Of a stretch of 64,000 nt of DNA, positions 7,276 to 15,309 are shown one piece after another. The DNA is taken from positions 2,983,612 through 3,047,611 of the forward strand of contig NZ_CP043538.1 in NCBI RefSeq assembly GCF_000364445.2, given 5' to 3'. Numbering within the stretch: position 1 is the first letter of the stretch; every line of letters begins with the position of its first letter. This DNA comes from Methylobacterium mesophilicum SR1.6/6 (GTDB taxonomy: Bacteria > Pseudomonadota > Alphaproteobacteria > Rhizobiales > Beijerinckiaceae). The position numbers and the translations under genes are program-made. The notes under the pieces are model-generated. The model saw only the letters and a program-made list of their open reading frames with translations, made no database searches and was not told the DNA's origin.

Positions 7276-8085
7276 ATGGCCACCACGTTCGGCCTCGCGT
7301 TCCTGGCCGGCATCCTCTCGGTGCTGTCACCCTGCGCGTTGCCCTTGCTGCCGCTGGTTCTGGGCGCGGCCGAATCGGAGCACCGGCTCGGCCCCGCCGC
7401 CCTGGCTGCCGGCCTCGCGCTGTCCTTCGTGGCCATCGGGCTGTTCGTGGCGACCGGGGGGTTCGCCCTCGGCCTCGACGTCGATGTCTTCCACACCGTG
7501 GCGGCCATCATGCTGGTCCTGATCGGGCTCGTCCTGATGGTTCCGGCCGCCCAAACCCGACTTGCCGTCGCCGCCGGCCCGGTGAGCAACTGGACCGGGA
7601 GCCGGTTCAGTGGCTTCTCGACCGCCGGGCTTCTGGGACAGTTCGGGGTCGGGCTGCTGCTCGGCGCGGTCTGGAGCCCTTGCGTCGGGCCGACCCTCGG
7701 GGCCGCGTCCCTCCTCGCATCGCAGGGTCGGGACCTGGGTACGGTGGCGGCGACGATGCTTCTGTTCGGCCTCGGCGCCGCCCTGCCGCTCCTGCTCCTC
7801 GGCACGCTGTCCCGCGAGATGCTGATGCGCTGGCGCGACCGGATGATGAGGCTCGGCAAGGGGCTAAAGGTCGCCCTGGGCGCCATCCTCGGCACGCTGT
7901 CCCGCGAGATGCTGATGCGCTGGCGCGACCGGATGATGAGGCTCGGCAAGGGGCTAAAGGTCGCCCTGGGCGCCATCCTCGTGGCCACCGGCCTGATGAT
8001 CGCCACGGGCTACGACATGGCTGCGGAGACTGTCCTGGTCAACGCCTCGCCGCCGTGGCTCACCGACCTGACGACCCGCCTGTGA
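7276..8085 (+). CDS. CcdA/DsbD-like thiol-disulfide membrane transporter with internal duplication
   Basis: A 269-aa polytopic protein. SVLSPCALPLLPLVLG in the first helix and GAVWSPCVGPTLGAASLL in the middle carry the two cysteines that define the CcdA/DsbD electron-transfer core. It would pass electrons from cytoplasmic thioredoxin to the periplasmic thioredoxin encoded just upstream. A perfect 90-bp in-frame tandem duplication repeats a 30-residue Arg/Met-rich loop (GTLSREMLMRWRDRMMRLGK onward). The extra segment would disturb a cytoplasmic loop and the start of a helix, so activity is uncertain. Confidence 0.87.
   Translation: MATTFGLAFLAGILSVLSPCALPLLPLVLGAAESEHRLGPAALAAGLALSFVAIGLFVATGGFALGLDVDVFHTVAAIMLVLIGLVLMVPAAQTRLAVAAGPVSNWTGSRFSGFSTAGLLGQFGVGLLLGAVWSPCVGPTLGAASLLASQGRDLGTVAATMLLFGLGAALPLLLLGTLSREMLMRWRDRMMRLGKGLKVALGAILGTLSREMLMRWRDRMMRLGKGLKVALGAILVATGLMIATGYDMAAETVLVNASPPWLTDLTTRL
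7796..7981 (+). repeat. Perfect 90-bp tandem duplication inside the CcdA-like gene
   Basis: Bases 7796-7891 are identical to 7886-7981 (period 90, no mismatch over 96 bp). Because the unit is a multiple of three, the reading frame stays open. Zero divergence, even at third codon positions, indicates a very recent duplication or an assembly artefact. Confidence 0.95.
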
Positions 8086-8117
8086 CCTCGATGGCGTCTG
8101 CCTCCGGAGCCAGCCCC

Positions 8118-8230
8118 ATGCGACCCTACCTTCTCAGGGCCTGCATGCTCTGCGCTGCCATCCTCCTCGGGGTGGCAGGTCCGGCGCATGCCTGGGAAAT
8201 GGTCGGCACGAAGCAGCTTGAGCTACGCAT
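8118..8230 (+). pseudogene. 5' fragment of a secreted protein gene, joined to an ATPase remnant
   Basis: MRPYLLRACMLCAAILLGVA is a signal peptide, followed by GPAHAWEMVGTKQLELRMPK. At about 8231 the sequence changes abruptly into the decayed P-type ATPase described next, and the reading frame runs on to 8432 through out-of-frame ATPase DNA. The original protein is not recognisable. It is read as a truncated gene fused to foreign sequence by deletion or recombination. Confidence 0.55.
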
Positions 8231-8545
8231 GCCGAAGGGCGGCGAAGGCATCGACGACGCGCGCGCTCGTGACGGCCGACCCCGGCATCCTGAAGGAGGG
8301 CGAGAGCGACGTCGCCCTGAAGACTGCCGATGCCGCGGTGCCGCGCGGGTGATGTCGGCGACGTGGCGGCCACGACGGCGCTCTTCCTCCGGACAGTCGC
8401 CGTCATCCGGGCGAACATCGCTATCGCCGTAAACACGAAGGCGGTGCTCGCTGTGACCCGTTATGCTGGCCGACACCGGCCTCGCGGTCCTCGTAACCGC
8501 GGACGCCCCGCGCCTCCTGCGGATGGGTGCATGATGCAAGCTGAG
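8231..8545 (+). pseudogene. C-terminal remnant of a P1B-type (CadA/ZntA-like) ATPase
   Basis: Pieces in shifting frames align in order with the C-terminus of a Zn/Cd P-type ATPase: GEGIDDA (compare GDGINDA), ESDVALKTADAAV, GDVAATTALFLRTVAVIRAN then IAIAVNTKAVLAV, and MLADTGLAVLVTANAPRLLR. The intact cadA in this window has GDGINDA, DAALEAADAAV, NIAIALGLKAVFLVT and LADTGATVLVTANALRLL. At least two frameshifts (near 8260 and 8350) and a small deletion near 8460 separate the pieces. Only about the last 100 residues survive, without the CPC motif or phosphorylation site. Confidence 0.8.
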
Positions 8546-8591
8546 AGGAAGGCTGCCATCCTCCTCCGCCACCGCCAGGGCGCCGCGGCGG

Positions 8592-9380
8592 TCACCCGTG
8601 AGGGAGACCGGGCCTCCTTCGGTCCGGATCATGCTCGCCACTCGCGAACCCGATGTCGGCCGCAACGGCTTTCAGCCGCTCAGGCTCCCGTTCCTTGCGC
8701 TCGGAGTAGCGGTCGACGAGGTAGTCGGCCCGCGCGCGGGTGAGCAGCGTGAACTTCATCAACTCCTCGCAAACGTCCACGATCCGGTCGTAGAGCGGCC
8801 CCGGCTTCATCCGGCCGTCGTCGTCGAACTCCTTGTAGGCCATCGGTACCGACGACTGGTTTGGGATGGTGATCATCCGCATCCAGCGCCCCAGCACCCT
8901 CAGGCTGTTGACCGCGTTGAAGCTCTGGGAGCCGCCAGAGACCTGCATCACGGCCAGGGTGCGGCCCTGGGTCGGGCGCACGCTTCCCTCGCTGAGGGGC
9001 AACCAGTCGACTTGGGCTTTCATCACGCCGGTCATGTTGCCGTGCCGCTCGGGGCTGACCCAGACCTGGCCCTCCGACCAGATCGAGAGGTTGCGCAGTT
9101 CCTGCACCTTCGGGTGGTCGGCAGTGGCGTCGTCGGGCAGCGGCAGCCCGGCCGCGTGGAAGATGCGCACCTCGCCGCGCATGGCCTCAAGCAGGCGCGC
9201 CGCCTCGTAGGCGAGAAAGCGGCTGAAGGAACGCTCCCGCAGCGAGCCATAGAGGATCAGGAAGCGGGGAGCGTGGGTGAGCGGCGCCGTCGCCGATACC
9301 CGCTCGGCGGTCGGCGCCTCAAAATGCGCCTCGCTCAGGTTCGGCAGGCCATCGGTGAAGGGCTGGATGGGCTTGTCCAA
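8592..9380 (-). CDS. arsH: ArsH, NADPH-dependent FMN organoarsenical oxidase
   Basis: ArsH oxidises trivalent methyl and aromatic arsenicals and reduces FMN with NADPH. The flavodoxin-like fold is visible: [20 protein letters not shown] with the phosphate-binding GSLRERS, then [20 protein letters not shown] and [20 protein letters not shown]. No ATG is available; TTG 9380 is preferred because an upstream TTG at 9404 lies inside the ArsR-type operator. The product is about 262 aa, the usual ArsH length. It is divergent from arsR, so both are probably controlled from the shared operator. Confidence 0.9.
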   Translation of the reverse strand: MDKPIQPFTDGLPNLSEAHFEAPTAERVSATAPLTHAPRFLILYGSLRERSFSRFLAYEAARLLEAMRGEVRIFHAAGLPLPDDATADHPKVQELRNLSIWSEGQVWVSPERHGNMTGVMKAQVDWLPLSEGSVRPTQGRTLAVMQVSGGSQSFNAVNSLRVLGRWMRMITIPNQSSVPMAYKEFDDDGRMKPGPLYDRIVDVCEELMKFTLLTRARADYLVDRYSERKEREPERLKAVAADIGFASGEHDPDRRRPGLPHG

Positions 9381-9401
9381 GGATCTGCATTCCTGTACGT
9401 T

Positions 9402-9415
9402 CAAATGGTAATTTG
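9402..9415. promoter_or_regulatory. CAAAT-N4-ATTTG dyad in the arsH-arsR gap, candidate ArsR operator
   Basis: A perfect 5-bp inverted repeat with a four-base spacer in an AT-rich patch between the divergent arsH and arsR starts. Position and shape suit autoregulation by the adjacent ArsR, with arsenite releasing both transcripts. Confidence 0.6.
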
Positions 9416-9430
9416 ATAATTGTACCGACG

Positions 9431-9790
9431 ATGGACGAGACGCAAGCCCTCGCAGCCTTCCTGGCCCTCGGGCAGGAACATCGCCTCCGCTTGGTGCGGG
9501 CGCTCGTGACCGCAGGCCCGGACGGCTTGGCCTCCGGCGTCCTGGCGGACGCGGTCGGCGTGTCGGCGGCCACCGTGTCCCATCACCTCAAGGAACTGAG
9601 CCACGCGGGGCTGGTCACCTCCCGCCGCGAGGGCCGCTCGATCATCTACAGCGCCGCCTACCCGGCACTGTCGGAGCTGGTCCAGTTCCTCATGCGCGAC
9701 TGCTGCCAGGGCCATCCGGAAGTCTGTGCCCCGGCCGTGGCCGCGCTCGCCGCCTGCGACTGCACCACTGGAGACGCCGTCCATGCCTGA
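9431..9790 (+). CDS. arsR: ArsR-family arsenic-responsive repressor
   Basis: A 119-aa winged-helix protein: [15 protein letters not shown], then [20 protein letters not shown] (recognition helix) and the wing [10 protein letters not shown]. The classical ELCVCDL metal loop is absent. Instead cysteines cluster at the C-terminus ([10 protein letters not shown], then ACDC), as in ArsR types that bind As(III) through C-terminal cysteines. ATG 9431 is chosen as the first ATG after the operator. Its stop overlaps the start of the downstream arsC by eight bases. Confidence 0.9.
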   Translation: MDETQALAAFLALGQEHRLRLVRALVTAGPDGLASGVLADAVGVSAATVSHHLKELSHAGLVTSRREGRSIIYSAAYPALSELVQFLMRDCCQGHPEVCAPAVAALAACDCTTGDAVHA

Positions 9791-10310
9791 GCCCACGTAC
9801 AACGTCCTGTTCCTCTGCACCGGCAACTCGGCCCGCTCGATCCTTGCCGAGGCGATGCTCAACAAGGATGGCGGCGGCCGCTTCCGGGCCTATTCCGCCG
9901 GCAGCCAGCCCAAGGGCGAGCCGCATCCGCTGGCGCTCCAGGTGCTGCGGGAGAGCGACTATCCGACCGAGGGCCTTCGCTCGAAGTCCTGGGACGAGTT
10001 CGCCGCCCCCGGCGCCCCGGTCCTCGATTTCGTCTTCACCGTCTGCGACAACGCCGCCGGCGAGGCTTGCCCCTACTGGCCGGGCCAGCCCGTGACCGCG
10101 CATTGCGGCATCGAGGACCCCGCCGTGGCGGAAGGCTCGGAGATGGAGCGCAAGCGCGCCTTCGTCACCGCGCAGCGATACCTCAGGAACCGGATCGCCG
10201 CCTTCGTCGCGCTGCCGCTCGGCAGCCTGGACCCGGTCGCCCTCTCGTCGAAGGTCCGCGAGATCGGCCAGCTCGCCGGCGCGACCTCGGCCCGCCCGGA
10301 GGTCGCGTGA
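9783..10310 (+). CDS. arsC: Arsenate reductase, low-molecular-weight phosphatase type
   Basis: A 175-aa protein with the P-loop LCTGNSARSILAEAML (nucleophile Cys12, Arg18), as in LMW tyrosine phosphatases and thioredoxin-linked ArsC. VFTVCDNAAGEACPYWPG supplies two further cysteines (about 88 and 96) for the disulfide cascade. It reduces As(V) to As(III), which Acr3 exports. It overlaps arsR and, by ATGA, the next gene. A second arsenate reductase of an unrelated fold follows immediately. Confidence 0.92.
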   Translation: MPEPTYNVLFLCTGNSARSILAEAMLNKDGGGRFRAYSAGSQPKGEPHPLALQVLRESDYPTEGLRSKSWDEFAAPGAPVLDFVFTVCDNAAGEACPYWPGQPVTAHCGIEDPAVAEGSEMERKRAFVTAQRYLRNRIAAFVALPLGSLDPVALSSKVREIGQLAGATSARPEVA

Positions 10311-10735
10311 TGGACATCGTGATCTACCACAACCCGGATTGCGGCACGTCCCGCAACACGCTTGCGATGATCCGCAACGCCGGCATCGAGCCGCACGTGG
10401 TCGAGTACCTCAAGACCCCGCCGAACAGGACGCTCATCGGGCAGATGCTCGCACGCGCCGGCATCACGGTGCGGGACGCACTGCGCGAGAAGGGCACGCC
10501 CTTCGCCGAGCTCGGCCTCGGGGACCCTGCGCTCGCCGACGAGCAGCTTCTAGACGCCGTCGAGGCCCACCCGGTCCTGCTGAACCGGCCGCTCGTGGTC
10601 AGCCCGAAGGGGGTGCGCCTGTGCCGCCCGTCCGAGGCGGTGCTCGACCTGCTGCCGGAGCAACAGGGCGAGTTCGTGAAGGAGGACGGCGAGCGCGTGG
10701 TCGACGAGAGCGGCCGCCGCGTGGCAACCGCCTAA
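10310..10735 (+). CDS. arsC: Arsenate reductase, glutaredoxin-linked ArsC family
   Basis: A 141-aa protein of the ArsC/Spx thioredoxin-fold family. YHNPDCGTSRNTLAMIRNAG carries the catalytic Cys11, and HPVLLNRPLVVSPKGVRLCR the conserved arginines of E. coli-type ArsC. It is coupled by ATGA overlap to the phosphatase-type reductase. Having both reductase families in one operon gives arsenate reduction from both the thioredoxin and glutaredoxin pools; one may be redundant. Confidence 0.92.
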   Translation: MDIVIYHNPDCGTSRNTLAMIRNAGIEPHVVEYLKTPPNRTLIGQMLARAGITVRDALREKGTPFAELGLGDPALADEQLLDAVEAHPVLLNRPLVVSPKGVRLCRPSEAVLDLLPEQQGEFVKEDGERVVDESGRRVATA

Positions 10736-10744
10736 GGAATCCCG

Positions 10745-11812
10745 ATGTCCCTGTTCGAACGCTACCTGACCCTCTGGGTCGCCCTCTGCATCGTGGCCGG
10801 CGTCGCGCTCGGCCACGTCATGCCGGGCTTCTTCCACGCCGTCGGCGCGGCCGAGGTCGCCAAGGTGAACCTGCCGATGGCGGTGCTGATCTGGCTCATG
10901 GTCATCCCCATGCTGCTGAAAATCGACTTCGCCTCGCTGCGCCACGTCGGCCGGCACTGGCGTGGCATCGGCGTGACGCTGTTCGTGAACTGGGCCGTGA
11001 AGCCGTTCTCGATGGCGGCGCTCGGCTGGCTGTTCATCGGCTACCTGTTCCGCCCGTACCTGCCCGCCGAGCAGATCGACAGCTACATCGCCGGCCTGAT
11101 CATCCTCGCCGCCGCCCCTTGCACCGCGATGGTGTTCGTATGGTCGAACCTAACCCGGGGCGAGCCGCACTTCACCCTGAGCCAGGTGGCGCTCAACGAC
11201 ACCATCATGGTGGTGGCCTTCGCGCCCATCGTCGGTCTGCTGCTCGGCCTATCGGCGATCACGGTGCCCTGGGGCACGCTGGTGCTGTCGGTGGTGCTCT
11301 ACATCGTCATCCCGGTCATCGTCGCGCAGGTGGTTCGGCGGAGCCTGCTTGCGTCTGGTGGCCAGCCCGCCCACGACCGGCTTGTCGCCAGGCTCGGGCC
11401 GGTGTCGCTGGTGGCGTTGCTGGCGACACTGGTGCTGCTGTTCGGCTTCCAGGGTGAGCAGATCCTGGCCCAGCCGGCGGTCATCGGCCTGCTGGCCGTA
11501 CCCATCCTCATCCAGGTCTACCTGAACTCGGGGCTCGCCTATCTCATGAACCGCGCCGCGGGCGAGCAGCATTGCGTGGCCGGCCCCTCGGCGCTGATCG
11601 GCGCCTCGAACTTCTTCGAGCTCGCGGTGGCGGCCGCCATCAGCCTGTTCGGGTTCAACTCGGGCGCGGCGCTCGCTACCGTGGTCGGCGTGCTGATCGA
11701 GGTGCCTGTGATGCTCTCGGTCGTGTGGATCGTAAACCGCACCCAGGGTTGGTACGAGCGCGGGGCCGCCGGCAAGGGAGCGGCGCTGAAGCCTACCCCC
11801 CGTGAGGTCTGA
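10745..11812 (+). CDS. acr3: Acr3-family arsenite efflux permease
   Basis: A 355-aa protein with about ten membrane helices, starting LFERYLTLWVALCIVAGVAL. The TM4 motif AAAPCTAMVFVWSNL contains the conserved functional cysteine of Acr3. NWAVKPFSMAALGWLF and GASNFFELAVAAAISLFG are other family landmarks. It extrudes As(OH)3 produced by the two upstream reductases. The downstream MFS gene starts inside its 3' end at GTG 11802. Confidence 0.93.
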   Translation: MSLFERYLTLWVALCIVAGVALGHVMPGFFHAVGAAEVAKVNLPMAVLIWLMVIPMLLKIDFASLRHVGRHWRGIGVTLFVNWAVKPFSMAALGWLFIGYLFRPYLPAEQIDSYIAGLIILAAAPCTAMVFVWSNLTRGEPHFTLSQVALNDTIMVVAFAPIVGLLLGLSAITVPWGTLVLSVVLYIVIPVIVAQVVRRSLLASGGQPAHDRLVARLGPVSLVALLATLVLLFGFQGEQILAQPAVIGLLAVPILIQVYLNSGLAYLMNRAAGEQHCVAGPSALIGASNFFELAVAAAISLFGFNSGAALATVVGVLIEVPVMLSVVWIVNRTQGWYERGAAGKGAALKPTPREV

Positions 11813-13007
11813 GGGCCACAGCCGCCTCTTCGTCATCTCCGCCCTGGGCGTGGTCGAGATCCTCGCCTGGGGCTCCTCCTTCTACCTGCCGGCGGTGCTC
11901 GCCGCTCCCATCGCGAACGACACCGCCTGGCCGCTCCCCTGGGTGGTCGGCGGCCTGTCCATCGGCCTGCTGGTCGCCGCCTTCGCCTCGCCCCCTGTCG
12001 GCCTTACCATCCACCGCCATGGCGGTCGCCCCGTCCTGGCGCTGGCCGCGCTGCTGCTGGCGGCGGGTCTCGTCGTGATCGGCCTGGCCCCGAGCCTTCC
12101 GGTCCTCGCGGGGTGGGTCTTCATCGGGCTCGGCATGGGCTGCGGCCTGTACGATCCTGCCTTCGCCACCCTCGGCCGGCTCTACGGCGCTGAGGCCCGT
12201 CCCGCCATCACCACGCTGACGCTGTGGGGCGGGTTCGCCAGCACCGTCTGCTGGCCGCTGTCCGCCTTCCTCGTCGAGCAGGCCGGCTGGCGTGGGGCCT
12301 GCCTTGCCTATGCCGGGCTGCACGTCCTCGTCACCCTGCCGCTCGTGCTCGGCACGATCCCGAAGCCGCCGATATTGGCCGGTGGCCGGGACGGCGGGCG
12401 GCGAGAGGACGGGCCGCTCACCGCCCGCGAGCGCCGGGCCTTCCTGCTGATGGCAGGCGTCCTGATGCTGGGAGGCACAGTGATGACGCTGGTCTCCGTG
12501 CACCTGATCACGCTGCTGCAGGCACGCGGCGTGGCGCTGGCCGCGGCGGTGTCCTACGGCGCGCTGATCGGGCCGGCACAGGTCGGTGCGCGCGTCCTGG
12601 AGATGGCCAACAAGGGGCGGCAGCACCCGCTCTGGACCCTTACCGTGGCCATAGCCCTGGTGGTGTCCGCGCTCGCCGTCCTAGCATTGGGGATACCGGC
12701 GGTGGGTGTCGCGCTGGTCCTCTACGGCGCCGGCAACGGGATCTACTCGATTGCCCGGGGTACGGTACCGCTCGCGCTGTTCGGCCCGGCGCGGTACCCG
12801 GTCCTGGTGGGCCGCCTGGCGCGGCCGGGCCTGATCGCACAGGCGATCGCCCCCTCGCTCGGGGCCGTTGCGTTCGCCTACGGCGGCGCGGACGCGGCCT
12901 ACGGTCTGCTGGTCGTGCTTGCGCTGGTCAACGTCGGCCTGGCGTGCGCCTTGTGGGCCGCACGGCCGGAAGCGGGCGACGCCCACGCTGGCCCGAGGAT
13001 CGGGTGA
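11802..13007 (+). CDS. MFS transporter in the arsenic operon
   Basis: A 401-aa major facilitator protein with twelve predicted helices in two halves. A central loop (KPPILAGGRDGGRREDGPLT) separates them, and GLTIHRHGGRPVLALAALLL carries an MFS loop 2-3 motif. The GTG start overlaps acr3 by 11 bases, tying it to the ars operon. MFS proteins in ars operons can export organoarsenicals or other arsenic species, but no GAPDH gene is adjacent, which argues against ArsJ. The substrate cannot be read from sequence. Confidence 0.85.
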   Translation: MRSEGHSRLFVISALGVVEILAWGSSFYLPAVLAAPIANDTAWPLPWVVGGLSIGLLVAAFASPPVGLTIHRHGGRPVLALAALLLAAGLVVIGLAPSLPVLAGWVFIGLGMGCGLYDPAFATLGRLYGAEARPAITTLTLWGGFASTVCWPLSAFLVEQAGWRGACLAYAGLHVLVTLPLVLGTIPKPPILAGGRDGGRREDGPLTARERRAFLLMAGVLMLGGTVMTLVSVHLITLLQARGVALAAAVSYGALIGPAQVGARVLEMANKGRQHPLWTLTVAIALVVSALAVLALGIPAVGVALVLYGAGNGIYSIARGTVPLALFGPARYPVLVGRLARPGLIAQAIAPSLGAVAFAYGGADAAYGLLVVLALVNVGLACALWAARPEAGDAHAGPRIG

Positions 13008-13627
13008 GGCGCGTCGGCGGCGAAGTCGCAGGGCCGTCGTTTCGGAACCGCCGGCGCGGTGATGGCCCGTCCGCATCGGGCCATTAGGATACCGGGCCGA
13101 TTACCGGTCAGCTCCCAGGACGGTGCGCTCACAGGCGGGTGCTTGCCGAAAGTCTTTCCTGTCCTCGAACATGTCGGTCGATTCGGGTTTGACGTCCTGA
13201 CCGCGCCTGTTCCCCCCGGATGCAAACATGCCTGCGGACCTCCCGTTCGAAGCCGCCTGCCAGATATCCGCCAACGGGAGCCGAAAGTGGCGAACGTGCC
13301 GTGACCGGCGCCGGGCTGCTCGCGGTTCACCACGGGGACCGCCTTCCGATGCCATCCCGGCTCGGAACACCCGGTTGAGCCCGTCTAAAAGATGCTCGAC
13401 ATAACTACCCGTGAACGGGGTAGGTGTTTGAAATGGACGCGTTTGCTCCGCTCCGACGCAGGCGGCCTTGCCAGGCCTGATATTCAGGAGCCCGCCTCCC
13501 GCGTTGCCGGGCGGCGACGGGGTGGCACAATCCCCGCGGAACCCCCCTGGGGTACCGTTGGCGCAATGGCGGCACCGACGAGCGTCCGTGATAATCCGCC
13601 CTTCCAACAAATGGACGGACCAGACGC
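13008..13627. other. Intergenic region with hairpins, no supported gene
   Basis: About 620 bp between the ars operon and the nuclease-like gene. Small open frames here have no recognisable product, codon bias or ribosome site. Apart from the stem-loop at 13062-13084, it has a hairpin CTACCC-N7-GGGTAG at 13405-13423 and an ACCCC-CCT-GGGGT dyad at 13541-13553. The dyad resembles the CsoR-like boxes at 42030 and 44317. No insertion-sequence ends or direct repeats were recognised. Confidence 0.5.
13062..13084. terminator. Stem-loop after the ars operon, possible terminator
   Basis: ATGGCCCG and CGGGCCAT form a perfect 8-bp stem around a 7-base loop, 55 bases after the MFS stop. No strong T-run follows, so it may be a transcript end needing help or only an mRNA-stabilising hairpin. 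Confidence 0.45.
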
Positions 13628-14911
13628 GTGAACCAAGCCACGGTCGCCAATCTCATCCGGCACTGGCGGGAGGACCCAGGGGCCTCCTACCGGACATGGT
13701 TCCTCTGGGAGGAGCGCATCAAGAACTTCCGTTCGATCCGGCGCGGCCTGCAAGCCGTTGTCGACGAGATCAGGGCCGACACGTTCGGTAATGCCTACCG
13801 AGGCTCTTCCCTTGAGACCGTCGTCCATTCGGTCGCGGAGCAGAGGCAGGTGTTCAAGGGGGCCGACCATGCCTTCCTCTGGAAACCCAAGCTTCGCATC
13901 CCCGACATCTACGAGGACCGGGCGAACCAGGTCGTGTTCGGGCGCTTCCTCGATGCCTGCCTGTGCTGCAACGCCGAGGCGCAGGTGCTCGCCGCCGTCC
14001 ACGCGCTCGACCAGGCGCGGATCAAGGGCCTGGGACCGGCCGCGGCGAACCTCCTCTACTTCCTGCACCCGACCTAGGTGCCGCCGTTCAACACCGCCAT
14101 CGTCAAGGGGTACAACGCGCTCACGGGCGCGAAGGTGAAGCTCGGGCGCTGGGACGAGTACCTGGCGATGCGGCGCGGCATCGTGGAGCTCAACGAGACC
14201 CATCGGGCGCTGCTGTCCAATGATTTCGGAGCCGTCGCGGGATTCCTGTTCGACGTCGGATCGGGTCGCTATCCGTTGCCGGACCGGGATGAGGACGGAG
14301 CCTTGGCGCGCTGGCGGGAGGACCTCGACCGCGTCCGCGCGGAAGCGGCGGAGACGGCGTCGCGGTCGGTCCAGGCGGGGCGCGACGCCGATCACACGCA
14401 CACCGAGGTCCAGGGCTGGCTGCGCGACCTCGGGCTCGCCCTGGGCTACGACGTCTGGATCGCCTCGAACGACGGCAACCGGGCCTACGCGTCAGGGCGG
14501 TTGTCCGACGGCTGCCTGGACCGCCTGCCGGCGAGCCTCGCCGCGAAGGGGTCGACGGAGACGGTGCGCCTGATCGACGTGCTCTGGATCGGCAAGGGGA
14601 CCGCGGACGTGGCGGCCGCGTTCGAGGTGGAGCACACGACCAGCATCTACTCGGGCATCGTGCGCATGCTCGACCTCGCGCTCGGCGTCGAGGGCGCCAC
14701 GGCCCGCAACTTCTTCCTGGTCGCACCGGACGACCGGGAGGGCGACGTCCGCGCCCAGTTCGCGCGGCCGGCGTTCTCCCGCGTCGCGGAGCTGGACCTG
14801 CGCTATCTTCCCTACAGCGAACTCCGCGGCCATCGCGAGGCCATCGCCCGCTTCGGCAGCGGCCTGAAGGGCGTCCTTGCCATCGCCAAGCCGATCTCGC
14901 GGGCGACGTGA
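13628..14911 (+). pseudogene. PD-(D/E)XK nuclease-like protein interrupted by an in-frame TAG
   Basis: A single frame from 13628 to 14911 (427 codons) broken only by TAG at 14075-14077. Before the stop: NLIRHWREDPGASYRTWFLW and a helix-hairpin-helix-like IKGLGPAAANLLYFLHPT. After it the protein resumes VPPFNTAIVKGYNALTGAKV with no shift. The C-terminal half has LIDVLW, then AAAFEVEHTTSIYSGIVRML, which has the D...ExE spacing of a PD-(D/E)XK nuclease fold. No methyltransferase is nearby. The function (restriction-like or repair) is inferred from fold only. The stop could be one base change from TTG or CAG. Confidence 0.7.
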
Positions 14912-14948
14912 GGGATCGAGACCGGCCGGCGGCACACGTGCCATCGGT

Positions 14949-14974
14949 CGATGCCGGCGACGTCGCCGGCATCG
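14949..14974. terminator. Perfect 26-bp palindrome between nuclease-like gene and copA
   Basis: Two 13-base arms (left arm CGATGCCGGCGAC) meet with no spacer, 38 bases after the preceding stop. As RNA it could fold into a strong GC-rich hairpin, probably ending the upstream transcript; as DNA it is a possible binding site. The rest of the 398-bp gap (14912-15309) shows no gene; its last part must hold the copA promoter, but no clear CueR-type box was seen. Confidence 0.55.
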
Positions 14975-15309
14975 GTCGCGGCGTAGGGCGGATCCTCCCA
15001 AGCGCAGATGCCGGCTCGACGCAAGTCACGGCACCGTCACGTCCGTCCACCCGCGACACGAAGGAAGGGATGCGGCGGGCGCAGATGGAGCCAACCTCGG
15101 AACGCAACAGGTCGGGCGGGGATAAACCACGTCGCGCCGACGCGGCGCTCCACGCGCCCGAAGGCGGTGTTGCCCCGCGATCACATCGAGCACGGAACGC
15201 GCCGGCGGCGCGACTGCCGGCTTGATCCTCCCACGTGGGAAGGCGGCAGCCTCACGGCAACCTGACATGTCGCCCGGCTCCGCGCCGTGGCCCATCTGAG
15301 AGGCCGCAG

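Noticed and set aside
5847-8006. Long minus-strand frame opposite pentapeptide, thioredoxin and CcdA genes
   Set aside because: It spans three convincing plus-strand genes and their ribosome sites; it also mirrors the 90-bp duplication.
13405-13423. Hairpin CTACCC-N7-GGGTAG as an IS200/IS605-type end
   Set aside because: No transposase or TnpB-like gene adjoins and a 6-bp stem is common by chance.
13541-13553. ACCCC-CCT-GGGGT as a third CsoR operator
   Set aside because: Arms are shorter and lack the TA ends of the two strong boxes; the adjacent gene is not metal related.
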